A stretch of 64,000 nucleotides of DNA from Flavobacterium sp. M31R6 (GTDB lineage: Bacteria; Bacteroidota; Bacteroidia; Flavobacteriales; Flavobacteriaceae), in NCBI RefSeq assembly GCF_013284035.1, contig NZ_CP054141.1:2852001-2916000 (forward strand). Reading direction: 5' to 3'. This document shows positions 9,008 through 18,200 of this stretch, piece after piece. Below the pieces are notes generated by a model. It was not told where the DNA came from. It worked only from the letters and a program-made list of their open reading frames with translations, and did not search any database. Each line of letters starts with the position of its first letter. Position 1 is the first letter of the stretch. The translations under genes and the position numbers were made by a program.

Positions 9008-9745
9008 TTATTTTGAAAGCAGATCGCAATACCAAAATCCGTAATCAAAAGCATCCGAAGCTGAAGTATCACAAGCGGTATCAGATGAATCTTCCTCTTT
9101 TGGTTTTTCATATTTGCGATAAACCACTTCCCCAACTTCAAACTGAATCGGTTTACTAAAAATGGGCCCATCAAAAGTAAACGTATGGAATTCTCCATTT
9201 TCGCCACAAACATCCACATTTTCAGGTAAATCATTGATAAAATCTTGATCAATGACACGTCCTACAAAACTCTTGTCTAAAAATCGTTCGTTGACACAAA
9301 CCACAATTGTTTTGAAGCCTAATGCGATGAATTCCTGAATCAAATCTAGAGTTGGCACTTTCCAAAGCGGAAACACTCCTTCAAAACCTATTTCGGCTAA
9401 TTTATCTTCTCTGTATTTCCTCAAATCTTCCAGAAAAATATCTCCAAAAATAGAATGAGTAACGCCTTGATTCTTCAATTTGGAGAGCGTAGTTTGCATA
9501 ACTGCTTCGTACACTTCCATAGTCGGCATTTCTGGAATTTGCATAATTTCAAGCGCTAATCTAATGCTTTGGGCTTGTTGTTCTAATAATTCTACCCGAA
9601 CACCGTGCATAGAAATACGTTGAAACTGCTGATTTACACTGGTTAACAAACAGCTGATTTCGTATTCATCATTTTGCTGAATTTTGTACAGTGCCAAGGC
9701 AGAATCTTTGCCGCTGCTCCAATTAAATAGGGCTTTCTTTTTCAA
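9008..9745 (-). CDS. Dph6-related PP-loop ATPase (diphthine-ammonia ligase-like)
   Basis: A 245-residue adenine nucleotide alpha hydrolase. The PP-loop SSGKDS is at residues 10-15, and the motifs GVTHSIFGDIFLEDLRKYRE and CVDVCGENGEFHTF-type text (NVDVCGENGEFHTFTFDGPIF) are typical of the Dph6/MJ0570 family. Archaeal and eukaryotic relatives amidate diphthine, but bacteria lack diphthamide, so the bacterial substrate is unknown. The start is a TTG at 9745: there is no ATG before the PP-loop and an in-frame stop lies close upstream. Confidence 0.85.
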   Translation of the reverse strand: MKKKALFNWSSGKDSALALYKIQQNDEYEISCLLTSVNQQFQRISMHGVRVELLEQQAQSIRLALEIMQIPEMPTMEVYEAVMQTTLSKLKNQGVTHSIFGDIFLEDLRKYREDKLAEIGFEGVFPLWKVPTLDLIQEFIALGFKTIVVCVNERFLDKSFVGRVIDQDFINDLPENVDVCGENGEFHTFTFDGPIFSKPIQFEVGEVVYRKYEKPKEEDSSDTACDTSASDAFDYGFWYCDLLSK

Positions 9746-9794
9746 TTGTTTTCTATTAATTTATTCTGGAAGTAAACTTACAAATTATGTTCGA

Positions 9795-9821
9795 TTTGTT
9801 GGTAAAACCTTTGTAACTTTG
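9795..9821 (+). promoter_or_regulatory. Probable promoter of the M1 peptidase
   Basis: TTTG at 9795-9798 and TAACTTTG at 9814-9821 resemble the Bacteroidota -33/-7 pair. The box lies 27 bases before the ATG at 9849 and fixes that start rather than an in-frame upstream one at 9684. Confidence 0.55.
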
Positions 9822-9848
9822 GATAACTTAGCAACAAATTCAATTTTA

Positions 9849-11912
9849 ATGAAGTATTTTTTCCTATTTCTATCCACATTTGCATTCGCACAACAAACCA
9901 AATCGGTTGATTTTAAATATGTAAATGGGCAAATATCAATTAATCCAAATAATAAAAGTATTGCAGGTGCGATTACTTATTGTTTTGAAGTGCTGAAACC
10001 TATTGACACCATCAAAATTGATGCGCAGAATATGACTTTTTCAGAAGTGGAACTGAATGAAAAAAAAATCCCATTTACAACTAACGGAAAAGAATTGATA
10101 TTAATTTATCCGTTCCAAAAAGGAAAAAACTCAGTTCAATTTACATACGAAGCCAAACCCAAACAAACCATGTATTTTGTAGGTTCTGAAGAAACAGACA
10201 ATTTACAGATTTGGACACAAGGACAAGGAAAATACACCAGTCATTGGTTTCCGAGTTTTGATGATGTCAATGAAAAGGTGATTTTCAACATGGATATTGT
10301 TTTTGATTCGAAATACCAAGTGGTATCCAACGGTATTTTAAAAAACAAGGTCGAAAATAATGGTGTAATATATTGGAGTTATCAAATGAAAAAGCCAATG
10401 AGTTCCTATTTATTGATGATTGCAATTGGAAAATATGATAGAGGAACACAAAAAGCCAAATCAGGAATTCCATTAGAAATGTATATAAATCCAAAAGATA
10501 TTGCTAAACAAGAACCTACCTATCGATACTCTAAAGAAATATTTGACTTTCTGGAAAAAGAAATAGGAGTGAAGTACCCTTGGGAAATCTATAGACAAGT
10601 TCCGGTTTCTGAGTTTTTGTATGCTGGTATGGAAAATACAAGTACTACGTTATTTACAACCCGATATGTTGTTGACAACATTGGCTTTGAAGATCGAAGT
10701 TATACCAATGTGAATGCCCATGAACTGGCTCATCAATGGTTTGGCGATTTGATTACGGCACAAAGCGGGAAAGACCATTGGCTTCAGGAAGGATTTGCAA
10801 CTTATTATGCATTATTAGCCGAAAAGGAAATTTATGGGGAAGATTATTTTTATTCTAAATTATACGAATCGTCTATGCAACTTAAACAGGCCTCCAAAAC
10901 CGATACCATTCCGGTACTGAACGCCAAAGCCAGTTCGTTGTCATTTTACAAAAAAGGGGCTTGGGCGTTACATGTTCTGCGCGAAGGAATAGGGGAGAAA
11001 GCCTTCAGAAAAGCAGTGAAGAATTATCTAAAGAAATATGCGTACAAAAATGTGACAACGCAAAATTTCTTCGAAGAAATCAAAAAAGTATCTAATTATG
11101 ATTTGGAAAATTTCAGTAAAGTTTGGTTGGAATCATCAGCTTTTAATAGCGAAATAGCCAATGGATTATTAGCTAAAAATAAAGCAATGCAAGTACAGCT
11201 TGAAGTTGCCAAACTCAGAAACAAACCGTTGGCAGACAAATATGCTTTTTTCGAAAAAACACTGGAATCGGATGTGTATTTTACCGTAAAAGCGTCTATT
11301 GTTGGCCAATTAATGAAAGAGAAATTCGAAGATAAAAAACAATTATTGCTATTGGCGTTGCAAACCCAAAATATTCAAGTTCGTCAAGCTGTTGCAAGTA
11401 CGCTACAAAAAATACCCGAAGAATTCAGAACCGATTACGAAACATTGCTGGATGATAAATCCTATCAAACCCAAGAATTTGCACTGTATTATTTGTGGAA
11501 TAGTTTTGAAAATAAAAGAGCGGAATATTTAGCAAAAACCAAAGATTGGGTAGGATTTAATGATTTCAATCTGCGTATTTTATGGTTGTCATTGGCCATT
11601 TCAACACCTGAATATTCAGCCAATAAGGAAACCGTTCTTCAGGAATTGATTAATTATTCTTCGACTAATTATGAAGCCACAACACGACAAAACGCTTTGG
11701 AATACCTAATTAATTTTGACGTTATCAACGAGGCTGTTTTGAAGAATTTAGTCAATGCCACCACGCATCATATGTGGCAATTTTCTAAATTTGGAAGAGA
11801 AAATATTCGGATTTTATTAAAAAATCCTGAAATCAGAACTACGTTCCAAACTATATTACCTAGTTTGAACGAAAAAGAACAATTTCAATTGAATAGATTA
11901 CTCAAAGAATAA
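9849..11912 (+). CDS. M1 family aminopeptidase
   Basis: Zinc aminopeptidase of the M1 (gluzincin) family, 687 residues with a signal peptide (MKYFFLFLSTFAFAQ), so acting in the periplasm. The beta-saddle N-domain is followed by the exopeptidase motif GMENTST and the zinc site HELAHQW with H291, E292, H295 and, 18 residues later, E314. The C-terminal half is a HEAT-like helical domain. The reading frame stays open upstream to 9684, but the leader and promoter box support the ATG at 9849. A second, distinct M1 peptidase is at 56616. Confidence 0.93.
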   Translation: MKYFFLFLSTFAFAQQTKSVDFKYVNGQISINPNNKSIAGAITYCFEVLKPIDTIKIDAQNMTFSEVELNEKKIPFTTNGKELILIYPFQKGKNSVQFTYEAKPKQTMYFVGSEETDNLQIWTQGQGKYTSHWFPSFDDVNEKVIFNMDIVFDSKYQVVSNGILKNKVENNGVIYWSYQMKKPMSSYLLMIAIGKYDRGTQKAKSGIPLEMYINPKDIAKQEPTYRYSKEIFDFLEKEIGVKYPWEIYRQVPVSEFLYAGMENTSTTLFTTRYVVDNIGFEDRSYTNVNAHELAHQWFGDLITAQSGKDHWLQEGFATYYALLAEKEIYGEDYFYSKLYESSMQLKQASKTDTIPVLNAKASSLSFYKKGAWALHVLREGIGEKAFRKAVKNYLKKYAYKNVTTQNFFEEIKKVSNYDLENFSKVWLESSAFNSEIANGLLAKNKAMQVQLEVAKLRNKPLADKYAFFEKTLESDVYFTVKASIVGQLMKEKFEDKKQLLLLALQTQNIQVRQAVASTLQKIPEEFRTDYETLLDDKSYQTQEFALYYLWNSFENKRAEYLAKTKDWVGFNDFNLRILWLSLAISTPEYSANKETVLQELINYSSTNYEATTRQNALEYLINFDVINEAVLKNLVNATTHHMWQFSKFGRENIRILLKNPEIRTTFQTILPSLNEKEQFQLNRLLKE

Positions 11913-11993
11913 AGATTTAAGAATTTTGATTAACGATCTGAGAATTCAGATGTAAATCAAAAATCGTTAATCAGCAATCAAAAATCTAAAATC

Positions 11994-12893
11994 ATGCGAG
12001 CACTAGTAATTTCAGGAGGAGGCAGTAAAGGCGCATTTGCAGGTGGTGTCGCCCAGTATTTGTTGCAAAATAAAGGACGGAATTACGATCTATTTTTAGG
12101 AACATCTACCGGAAGCTTGCTAATTCCGCATTTGGCATTAGGGAATATTGAGAAACTCCATACAATTTACACGAGTGTCAATATGGATCAGATATTTGAC
12201 ATCAATCCTTTTATTATCAAAAAGAAAAACAAAATAAATTACGTAACTATAAACCATTTTAATGTCATTCGGCAATTTTTGAGAGGAAAACGAACTTTTG
12301 GCGAAAGCAAAAACCTTCAAAAATTTATCAAAACCAATCTAACGGTTTCTGAATTTGAATACCTGAAATCGTTACCAATAGATGTCATTGTAACCGTTAC
12401 CAATATTTCCAAAAACGAAGCTGAATACAAATCCATTAAAGACTGTACGTACAATGAATTTTGCGATTGGATTTGGATATCGAGTAACTACATTCCGTTT
12501 ATGAGTTTGGTCAAAAAAGGGGGATGTGAATACGGTGATGGTGGATTTTCAAGTTTGGTACCCATTCGTGAAGCCATTCATCGCGGTGCCACCGAAATAG
12601 ACGTTATTATCTTGGAAACCGAAATCACATTGACCAAAACCACTTTGGGAAAGAACCCCTTTTCACTAATGATTGATTTGTTTCTGTTTTCTTTGGATCA
12701 GCTTGGGAAACATGATGTCTCTATAGGAAAACTGTCCGCTACAAACCATAATGTAAAACTCAATTTATACTACACCCCAACCAAACTAACCAATAATGCA
12801 CTCATTTTTGATCAAAAGAAAATGAAAAAATGGTGGCAACTTGGATTTTTATATGCCCAAAACAAAAGCGAAGTGATGAGTGAAATGAGGTGA
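11994..12893 (+). CDS. Patatin-like phospholipase
   Basis: A 299-residue acyl hydrolase with the patatin catalytic dyad. The oxyanion motif is GGGSKG at residues 8-13, the nucleophile elbow GTSTG carries Ser38, and Asp182 lies in GDGG. No signal peptide is present, so it is a cytosolic or peripheral enzyme. The 81-bp leader between it and the M1 peptidase contains imperfect repeats of AATCAAAAATC type. Substrate unknown. Confidence 0.9.
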   Translation: MRALVISGGGSKGAFAGGVAQYLLQNKGRNYDLFLGTSTGSLLIPHLALGNIEKLHTIYTSVNMDQIFDINPFIIKKKNKINYVTINHFNVIRQFLRGKRTFGESKNLQKFIKTNLTVSEFEYLKSLPIDVIVTVTNISKNEAEYKSIKDCTYNEFCDWIWISSNYIPFMSLVKKGGCEYGDGGFSSLVPIREAIHRGATEIDVIILETEITLTKTTLGKNPFSLMIDLFLFSLDQLGKHDVSIGKLSATNHNVKLNLYYTPTKLTNNALIFDQKKMKKWWQLGFLYAQNKSEVMSEMR

Positions 12894-12900
12894 TGAAAAA

Positions 12901-12975
12901 GATCCTAAGATTCTAAGTTGCTAAGACTCTAAGACAAAAAAGTCCGAATCTTAGTTTCTCAGAATCTTAGAAACT
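12901..12975. repeat. Inverted pair of period-8 repeats
   Basis: The left arm is four octamers of GnnnCTAA type (GATCCTAA, GATTCTAA, GTTGCTAA, GACTCTAA). After AAAAAAGTCCG the right arm has the complementary type (AATCTTAG, TTTCTCAG, AATCTTAG, AAACTC). The two can fold into an imperfect hairpin between convergent genes. Confidence 0.75.
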
Positions 12976-12981
12976 CAAAAG

Positions 12982-13503
12982 TTACCACATCTGGCTCACT
13001 TCTTTTTTGATATATCCCAGGGCAGCACTGCTTGGTGTTTGTCTATCCATCAAATCATTCAATAAAGCTTCTCTCAATTGATCGGCGTTATTCACAGCAG
13101 GGCTCAAAGCCGCTTTACGAATCATCTGAATTGTAGCATTCTTGGCAGTCGTGATGATTGTCCAACACTCATCAGTCATGTAGATTTGTTGCGCTAAATT
13201 GTGTTCAAATTCTTGTTCAATTTGAGCAATAACAAAATTGCTGTAATCATTTTTATCCGTCGAAATTGGAGAAATTCTAATCAATAAATTGGAAAGACTA
13301 ATACGCTCCAAAAACAAAGTCATACGCTCATAAGCTTGCAAACGCAAGGGCATAGAGTTTTTTTGTCCCTCTTTCATCAATAAATAGCGACGTCTTCCTT
13401 CCTCATTTTTAGTGTGTAAATTAAAAAAGTAATAAGCAACCATCCCTGTGATAATGGCTGGCAAGGTATAACTCAGTAGTTCAAGCAATTTTGATAAATC
13501 CAT
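12982..13503 (-). CDS. Membrane-anchored protein of unknown function
   Basis: A 173-residue protein with one N-terminal membrane helix (LLSYTLPAIITGMVAYYFF), a basic stretch (EEGRRRYLLMKEGQK) and a helical soluble domain containing PLRLQAYERMTLFLERIS and EFEHNLAQQIYMTDECWTIITTAKN. This arrangement recurs in Bacteroidota proteins without known role. I recognise no catalytic motif. It is monocistronic and convergent with the patatin gene. Confidence 0.75.
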   Translation of the reverse strand: MDLSKLLELLSYTLPAIITGMVAYYFFNLHTKNEEGRRRYLLMKEGQKNSMPLRLQAYERMTLFLERISLSNLLIRISPISTDKNDYSNFVIAQIEQEFEHNLAQQIYMTDECWTIITTAKNATIQMIRKAALSPAVNNADQLREALLNDLMDRQTPSSAALGYIKKEVSQMW

Positions 13504-13737
13504 TTTGTTTTCGTTTTAAAAAAAGCAAAAATAATGTTTTTGAAACTAAATCAATCGCAAATTTATCGCAATAATATAAAGTGGATTGGTATTTTTGTCT
13601 TTTCTCGCTAAGCCGCAGAGTCCCAAAGTTTCAAACTGTTTTCTTTGCCTCTTCGTGCCTTTTCGAGCAAAATGAAGCTCAACTCAAAGACAGAGCGCTG
13701 AACTTCAAAATAATTATTCCGAATTGAAACTTATTGT

Positions 13738-14505
13738 ATGGAAACCTACATCATCGTATTACTTTGTTTAGCTGCCTTTTTCGCGGGATTTATAGATGCC
13801 ATTGTAGGAGGAGGTGGACTTATACAAACACCTGTGGGGCTCATACTTCTGCCCAATCTTCCCGTTTCAACCGTGATAGGATCTTTGAAAATCCCTGCCT
13901 TTAGTGGCACCTCATTTGCAGCTTACCAATACTTAAAAAGAGTCACTATCAATTGGAGAATCCTAATTATTATGATGCTGTTGGCTTTTCCTGCTGCCTT
14001 TTTGGGATCGACATTATTGACCTATGTGAGCAATGATTTCATGAAACCTATACTACTTGTAGTCCTTTCTCTCTTAGCTATTTATACGTATGCAAAGAAG
14101 AATTTCGGGCAACATCAAGTTAGAGACCTTTCTGCCAGAACTCAAATTTTGAATGCTGTGGGAATCAGTTTTGTGGTGGGTTTTTACGACGGATTCATAG
14201 GACCAGGAACTGGAAGCTTCTTGGTTGTTGCTTTCATCGCAATAATGGGATTTGATTTCCTGCATGCTTCTGCAAATGCCAAGATGGTCAATCTCGCCAC
14301 CAATTTTGGTTCAATCTGCCTGTTTATGCTCAAAGGCAAAATCATTTGGGCCATCGCCTTACCCATGGCTGCCAGCAACGCAATAGGAGGGTGGATAGGC
14401 GCCAAACTCGCCATCAATCGAGGGAACAAATTTATCCGAATCTTCTTTTTGGTAGTTGTTATAAGCACACTGCTACGTTTTGCCTACGATGTCTTTTTCA
14501 AGTAA
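13738..14505 (+). CDS. TSUP family permease (TauE/SafE)
   Basis: A 255-residue polytopic membrane protein of the TauE/SafE sulfite/sulfonate exporter family. It starts with the typical repeat motif AAFFAGFIDAIVGGGGLIQTPV and repeats it in the second half (VGFYDGFIGPGTGSFLVVAF), with about eight helices. Family members move sulfite, sulfoacetate or other small organosulfur anions, but the substrate here is not shown by any neighbour. A family 1 hairpin element lies 15 bp downstream. Confidence 0.9.
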   Translation: METYIIVLLCLAAFFAGFIDAIVGGGGLIQTPVGLILLPNLPVSTVIGSLKIPAFSGTSFAAYQYLKRVTINWRILIIMMLLAFPAAFLGSTLLTYVSNDFMKPILLVVLSLLAIYTYAKKNFGQHQVRDLSARTQILNAVGISFVVGFYDGFIGPGTGSFLVVAFIAIMGFDFLHASANAKMVNLATNFGSICLFMLKGKIIWAIALPMAASNAIGGWIGAKLAINRGNKFIRIFFLVVVISTLLRFAYDVFFK

Positions 14506-14520
14506 TATTTATTGTTATTT

Positions 14521-14638
14521 GGGCGTAACCTCCACTAGAAAAAAGGGCAACCAATAATACTGCTTATACGCCCTTTTTCCTATTGGCGGTCAGGCTATTC
14601 GCGCTACTTTGGTAGCTTGCTGCTATCCTTTACGCGAA
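14521..14638 (-). repeat. Dispersed hairpin element, family 1, copy A
   Basis: On the minus strand it reads a conserved head (TCGCGTAAAGGATAGC, AGCTACCAAAGTAGCGCGAA, TAGCCTGACC), then an imperfect long hairpin unique to this copy, then GGTTACGCCC. Other copies are at 21176, 37360 and 44799. The rest of the gap 14506-14821 is AT-rich with no recognisable feature. Confidence 0.8.
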
Positions 14639-14821
14639 CAAAACGGATTTAAGGAAAAATGAAGATATTTTGGTATTTTTAAGAACTTTTAAAAATAATT
14701 ATTCTAAGATTTAATGCGTATTTTTTTTATATTTTAGCAATATTGAAAATGATTTAATCACACAAATCTAAAGTTATGCGTCAGTTTAACCGAACGAATC
14801 CAAAAACAGAAATTAATATTT

Positions 14822-15154
14822 ATGAAAGCTAACAAGAAAATTTTATTTATTCCGATTTTCTTTATTTGTGTATTGACGATAAATTATTTTTGTTATACTT
14901 ATTATTCAAAAAAAGAATTTAAGCAGAAAATAAATTTTTCGATTGCTAAAATTAATATTACTCCTGCCCTGAGATGTGAGTTATATGATAAAAATGGAAC
15001 TGAACTAGATTTAAATAGTTATACTTTTTTTAAAACTGACAGTTTAAGAACAAATGATAGTATTGTGAAAAAAGAAAACTCATCAAAAATGTTAGTTTAC
15101 AGAAAAAATAATAGTGGAAAATATATCATTTTCTCAGAATTTCAACCAGATTGA
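14822..15154 (+). CDS. Hypothetical single-span membrane protein
   Basis: A 110-residue product with an N-terminal hydrophobic segment (ILFIPIFFICVLTINYFCY) followed by a Lys/Asn/Ser-rich extracytoplasmic domain. I do not recognise the family. Codon use is very AT-rich, as in the neighbouring small genes of this stretch, which fits an accessory region. The 160 bp after it hold no gene. Confidence 0.55.
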   Translation: MKANKKILFIPIFFICVLTINYFCYTYYSKKEFKQKINFSIAKINITPALRCELYDKNGTELDLNSYTFFKTDSLRTNDSIVKKENSSKMLVYRKNNSGKYIIFSEFQPD

Positions 15155-15314
15155 ATAAAAACCGAACGCACAACAGCTACTACAACGGATTTTGGTAATT
15201 GTCTTAATGGGCAGTTGGTTTTGTATTTGGAATATTTGACAAATCTGAATGATAGGCTTAATTTAATCCCAAACCAGCAAACATCAACAAATTTTAAACT
15301 CCGAACCAAACAAA

Positions 15315-15869
15315 ATGCTACAGAACAAAAACACAATCGAAGTCCCAAAAGTAAAGTTTGATGAAAATGAAAATTTAGTAATTATAGCTTCGCCAACTTC
15401 ATCCAAACATGATTTTGATTTTTATCAGGGGAAATGGAAACTCAAAAATCGCAAACTAAAATCACGATTGAACAACTGTAAAGAATGGATTGAGTTTGAA
15501 TCTACTCAGGAAATGTATAGCATACTGAATGGCATTGGAAATATTGACAATTATCTTGCAACATTTGATGGTGAGCCTTTTGAAGGAATGTCATTGAGAC
15601 TTTTTAATCCAAAAACAAAACTTTGGACTATTTACTGGGCTGACTCCAATGAAGGAGTTTTACAGCCAGGTGTTGTGGGTTCGTTTGAAAACAGCATCGC
15701 TCATTTTTTTACCAAAGACACTTTTAATGGGAAGGAAATAATTGTTGTATTCCGTTGGGATGCGAGGGACAAAGAGAATCCCATTTGGAGTCAGGCATTT
15801 TCGGACGATAAGGGAGAAAACTGGGAATGGAATTGGTATATGTTTTTTAGTCTTTTTGATAAAATTTAA
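15315..15869 (+). CDS. DUF1579-like hypothetical protein
   Basis: A 184-residue cytosolic protein. The core starts with KHDFDFYQGKWKL, the HDFDFWxGxW-type motif of DUF1579 and related calycin-like proteins, and continues with YLATFDGEPFEGMSLRLFNPKTKLWTIYWAD and a Trp-rich end (GENWEWNWYM). Such proteins are beta-barrels with unknown ligands. It is convergent with the lipoprotein gene at 15991. Confidence 0.7.
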   Translation: MLQNKNTIEVPKVKFDENENLVIIASPTSSKHDFDFYQGKWKLKNRKLKSRLNNCKEWIEFESTQEMYSILNGIGNIDNYLATFDGEPFEGMSLRLFNPKTKLWTIYWADSNEGVLQPGVVGSFENSIAHFFTKDTFNGKEIIVVFRWDARDKENPIWSQAFSDDKGENWEWNWYMFFSLFDKI

Positions 15870-15873
15870 AAAC

Positions 15874-15972
15874 AAACACGAATTTCACGGATTGTCACTA
15901 ATTACTTTCTGGAATTATTACGATACTGCAACAACCACATCGATTAGTGATAATTAATAAAATTCGTGTTTA
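15874..15972. repeat. Imperfect inverted repeat in convergent spacer
   Basis: The left arm begins AAACACGAATTTCACGGATT with GTCACTAATTA, and the right arm ends with ATTAGTGATAATTA followed by AAATTCGTGTTT. The outer ends pair perfectly, the inner parts only in pieces. It is of the same general style as the hairpin at 8840. Confidence 0.6.
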
Positions 15973-15990
15973 ATTAGAATTTACTAATAA

Positions 15991-16473
15991 TCATTTATCA
16001 ACACATTCAACGGTTGTAAATTTATATTTGACTTTTTCAAAATCGATTGGGGTGCCTTTGGCAAAATAAGAGCGTCCCAAATAAGTTTCTATTTTCCCAC
16101 TGCCCAGAATGAGTTCGTTACCTTTTTTTAACATTGCCATTGGATTTTTGAATATTTTTTTATCATACGTTCCCTGAAAAAAGGTGTAGTCTACAAATAA
16201 GGTGTCTCCATGAAACCCACCGACAATTTTTCCAGTTTTTACAGGCATATCCATAATTTTCATCACCATATCTCCTGTGATTTTATTATCTTTTAAAGTG
16301 TTGATTTTTAATTCAATTGTATCATTCTCATACAACGCTTTATAGCATGCCACACTAATAGGCTCTTCAACCTTGGCTTTGGCAGCTTCAACATCTTTTT
16401 GGGGTTCATTTTTTTTACAGCTTTGGAGTCCAATGCAAGCCAATAACAAACAGAATAGGCCTAAATTTTTCAT
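15991..16473 (-). CDS. Hypothetical lipoprotein
   Basis: A 160-residue predicted lipoprotein. The signal peptide ends in the lipobox LQSC (Cys19), then a Lys/Glu-rich linker. The remainder is beta-rich (NTLKDNKITGDMVMKIMDMPVKTGKIVGGFHGDTLFVDYTF). I recognise no named family; similar small lipoproteins are common in flavobacteria. Confidence 0.7.
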   Translation of the reverse strand: MKNLGLFCLLLACIGLQSCKKNEPQKDVEAAKAKVEEPISVACYKALYENDTIELKINTLKDNKITGDMVMKIMDMPVKTGKIVGGFHGDTLFVDYTFFQGTYDKKIFKNPMAMLKKGNELILGSGKIETYLGRSYFAKGTPIDFEKVKYKFTTVECVDK

Positions 16474-16656
16474 AGTAGTACAGATTTTAATTAATAAACT
16501 AATAGCATAGCTAATTTACGAATAAATAACGTGCATTGATAGATTCTGCATTTTATATTTTGCAGGACAATTAACTCAATAAAATAATTGTATCAAGAAA
16601 TATATTTATGTATAATTTTTAAAAAAAATATTTTATAGCACTGATAATCAGATTCA

Positions 16657-16691
16657 TTTTGCAATCATATAAGAAATTTGTATTAACTTTG
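16657..16691 (+). promoter_or_regulatory. Probable promoter of the SYLF gene
   Basis: TTTTG at 16657-16661 and TAACTTTG at 16684-16691 with a 22-base spacer fit the Bacteroidota promoter pattern, 39 bases before the ATG. Confidence 0.6.
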
Positions 16692-16730
16692 ATAAAAGAA
16701 ATTTTACAAACAATTTAATATACTTATACT

Positions 16731-17270
16731 ATGAAAAAATTAAATGTTATTTGGGTAATGTTGATGATTTGTGTTATTGGCACGACATCTATATTCGGAC
16801 AATCAGACTCTAAAAAGGATAAAATTATAGCTGACAGCAATACGTCAAAAGCTGAGTTTATTAAAACCGACCATCTCATGAAATCAATTTTTGACAATGC
16901 CTACGGCTATGTCATTTTTCCGAATGTTGGTAAGGGTGGAGTCGGAGTTGGAGGAGCAGCTGGTAATGGAGCTGTTTATGAAAATAATCATTTGATAGGC
17001 ATGGCAAAGTTATCTCAGTTAAGTATTGGTTTTCAGGCTGGAGGGCAAGCATATCGTGAGGTAATATTTTTTGAGTCAAAATCGGCAATGGAACGTTTTA
17101 AACAAAGTAAATTTGAGTTTGCAGCTCAAGTTTCAGCCGTAGCCGCAAAAGCTGGCGCTTCAGGAAATGCAAAATATACTAACGGTGTTATGGTGTTTAC
17201 CATGCAAAAAGGAGGACTTATGTATGAGGCTTCTGTTGGAGGACAAAAATTTAAATTTAATAAAATATAA
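16731..17270 (+). CDS. SYLF (Ysc84) domain lipid-binding protein
   Basis: A 179-residue exported protein: signal peptide (MLMICVIGTTSIFGQ), then the complete SYLF domain (YGYVIFPNVGKGGVGVGGAAGNG, LSIGFQAGGQAYREVIFF, MVFTMQKGGLMYEASVGGQ). Eukaryotic SYLF proteins bind phosphoinositides; the role of the bacterial periplasmic forms is open. It has its own promoter and terminator, so it is a single-gene unit. Confidence 0.9.
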   Translation: MKKLNVIWVMLMICVIGTTSIFGQSDSKKDKIIADSNTSKAEFIKTDHLMKSIFDNAYGYVIFPNVGKGGVGVGGAAGNGAVYENNHLIGMAKLSQLSIGFQAGGQAYREVIFFESKSAMERFKQSKFEFAAQVSAVAAKAGASGNAKYTNGVMVFTMQKGGLMYEASVGGQKFKFNKI

Positions 17271-17339
17271 TTTTTGCTTGTGAAAGCAATGATTGAAATA
17301 TAATGGTTTTATAAAAAAGCTACAATACACAAAAACCAT

Positions 17340-17368
17340 AAGCTATGATTTAAACAAAATCATAGCTT
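17340..17368 (+). terminator. Rho-independent terminator after the SYLF gene
   Basis: Perfect 11-bp stem AAGCTATGATT (17340-17350) with 17358-17368, followed by a T-run. The stretch from 17369 to 17675 is AT-rich and shows no gene or clear signal. Confidence 0.88.
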
Positions 17369-17675
17369 TTTTTATTTTTCTTCTAAGGAAAGTAGTTTCA
17401 TTATAGCAATAGTATATCCGTTTTTCGAAATATTCATTACGAAATACTAAGCAATTTCTAAACCTTTGGGAAATACCTATGTATGATTATTTTAATGACA
17501 ATCAATAAATTGACAAGCTAACAATTGTTAATTTTAATTTAAATATTCAGTTCCAACCCAATATCATAAATATTTGGCATTAAACTTGTACTCAAACTGA
17601 TACAGATTTAAACATTTAGAGACAGTAATACAAGTTTGAATACTGCCATACAATTATTTATAATATAAGGTAATC

Positions 17676-17987
17676 ATGAAAAATATAATTCCTGAAATTG
17701 ATACAAATCATGTAAGAGAATTTATAGATCAAAAAGACAATAAATTCGAATATGATCAAAATCAATATTCAATAGTAGAGCAAAAACAAAAGAAAAAAAA
17801 ATCGTCAAAGTTTATTAAAGGAAAAGTCAAAGTTTATAATAGCAGAGCAAAACTTATAAATAGTGAATACCATGACGACGAATCAGAATTAAATCTAGTT
17901 TCAGAAAGAATGTTACTTTTCTTGAAATTTACTTTTCTTTTTTTGATACTGACTGTTTTCTTCTTATTCCTTAAAAAAAGCATCTAA
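17676..17987 (+). CDS. Hypothetical tail-anchored protein
   Basis: A 103-residue product, strongly charged in its first 80 residues (a run EQKQKKKKSSKF) and ending in one hydrophobic helix (LLFLKFTFLFLILTVFFLFL) with KKS at the tail. The layout is that of a C-terminally anchored inner-membrane protein facing the cytosol. Family not recognised. Confidence 0.55.
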   Translation: MKNIIPEIDTNHVREFIDQKDNKFEYDQNQYSIVEQKQKKKKSSKFIKGKVKVYNSRAKLINSEYHDDESELNLVSERMLLFLKFTFLFLILTVFFLFLKKSI

Positions 17988-18114
17988 AAAAAACATAACG
18001 AATTGAGTTTATAGTAATCATTCAATAACAGCGATTTAGTTCGTGTTTTTGTTATAGCCTAGATGTAATTCGTCGCATAATGCGTCAAAAAAAAAAGTAC
18101 TACATATAAAAACT

Positions 18115-18146
18115 AAAAGCTACGATCTTAAAAAGTCGTGGCTTTT
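18115..18146 (+). terminator. Rho-independent terminator
   Basis: AAAAGCTACGA (18115-18125) pairs with 18136-18146 with one G-U, followed by a T-run. It closes the unit of the tail-anchored protein, 128 bp after its stop, and lies just before the DUF1801 pseudogene. Confidence 0.75.
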
Positions 18147-18200
18147 TTTTATCTTTAAAATATCTAGGCTAAATAACTATACAATTTTTAAAATTACCGC

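Noticed and set aside
9684..9848. 55-codon N-terminal extension of the M1 peptidase frame
   Set aside because: It would overlap the divergent PP-loop gene, lacks a signal peptide and runs through the promoter box at 9814; the ATG at 9849 begins a clean signal peptide.
15155..15314. CGCACAACAGCTACTACAAC-type sequence between two small genes that recalls integron attC sites
   Set aside because: No GTTRRRY/RYYYAAC pair at a fitting distance and no integrase in the window; the similarity is only to the general look of such sites.
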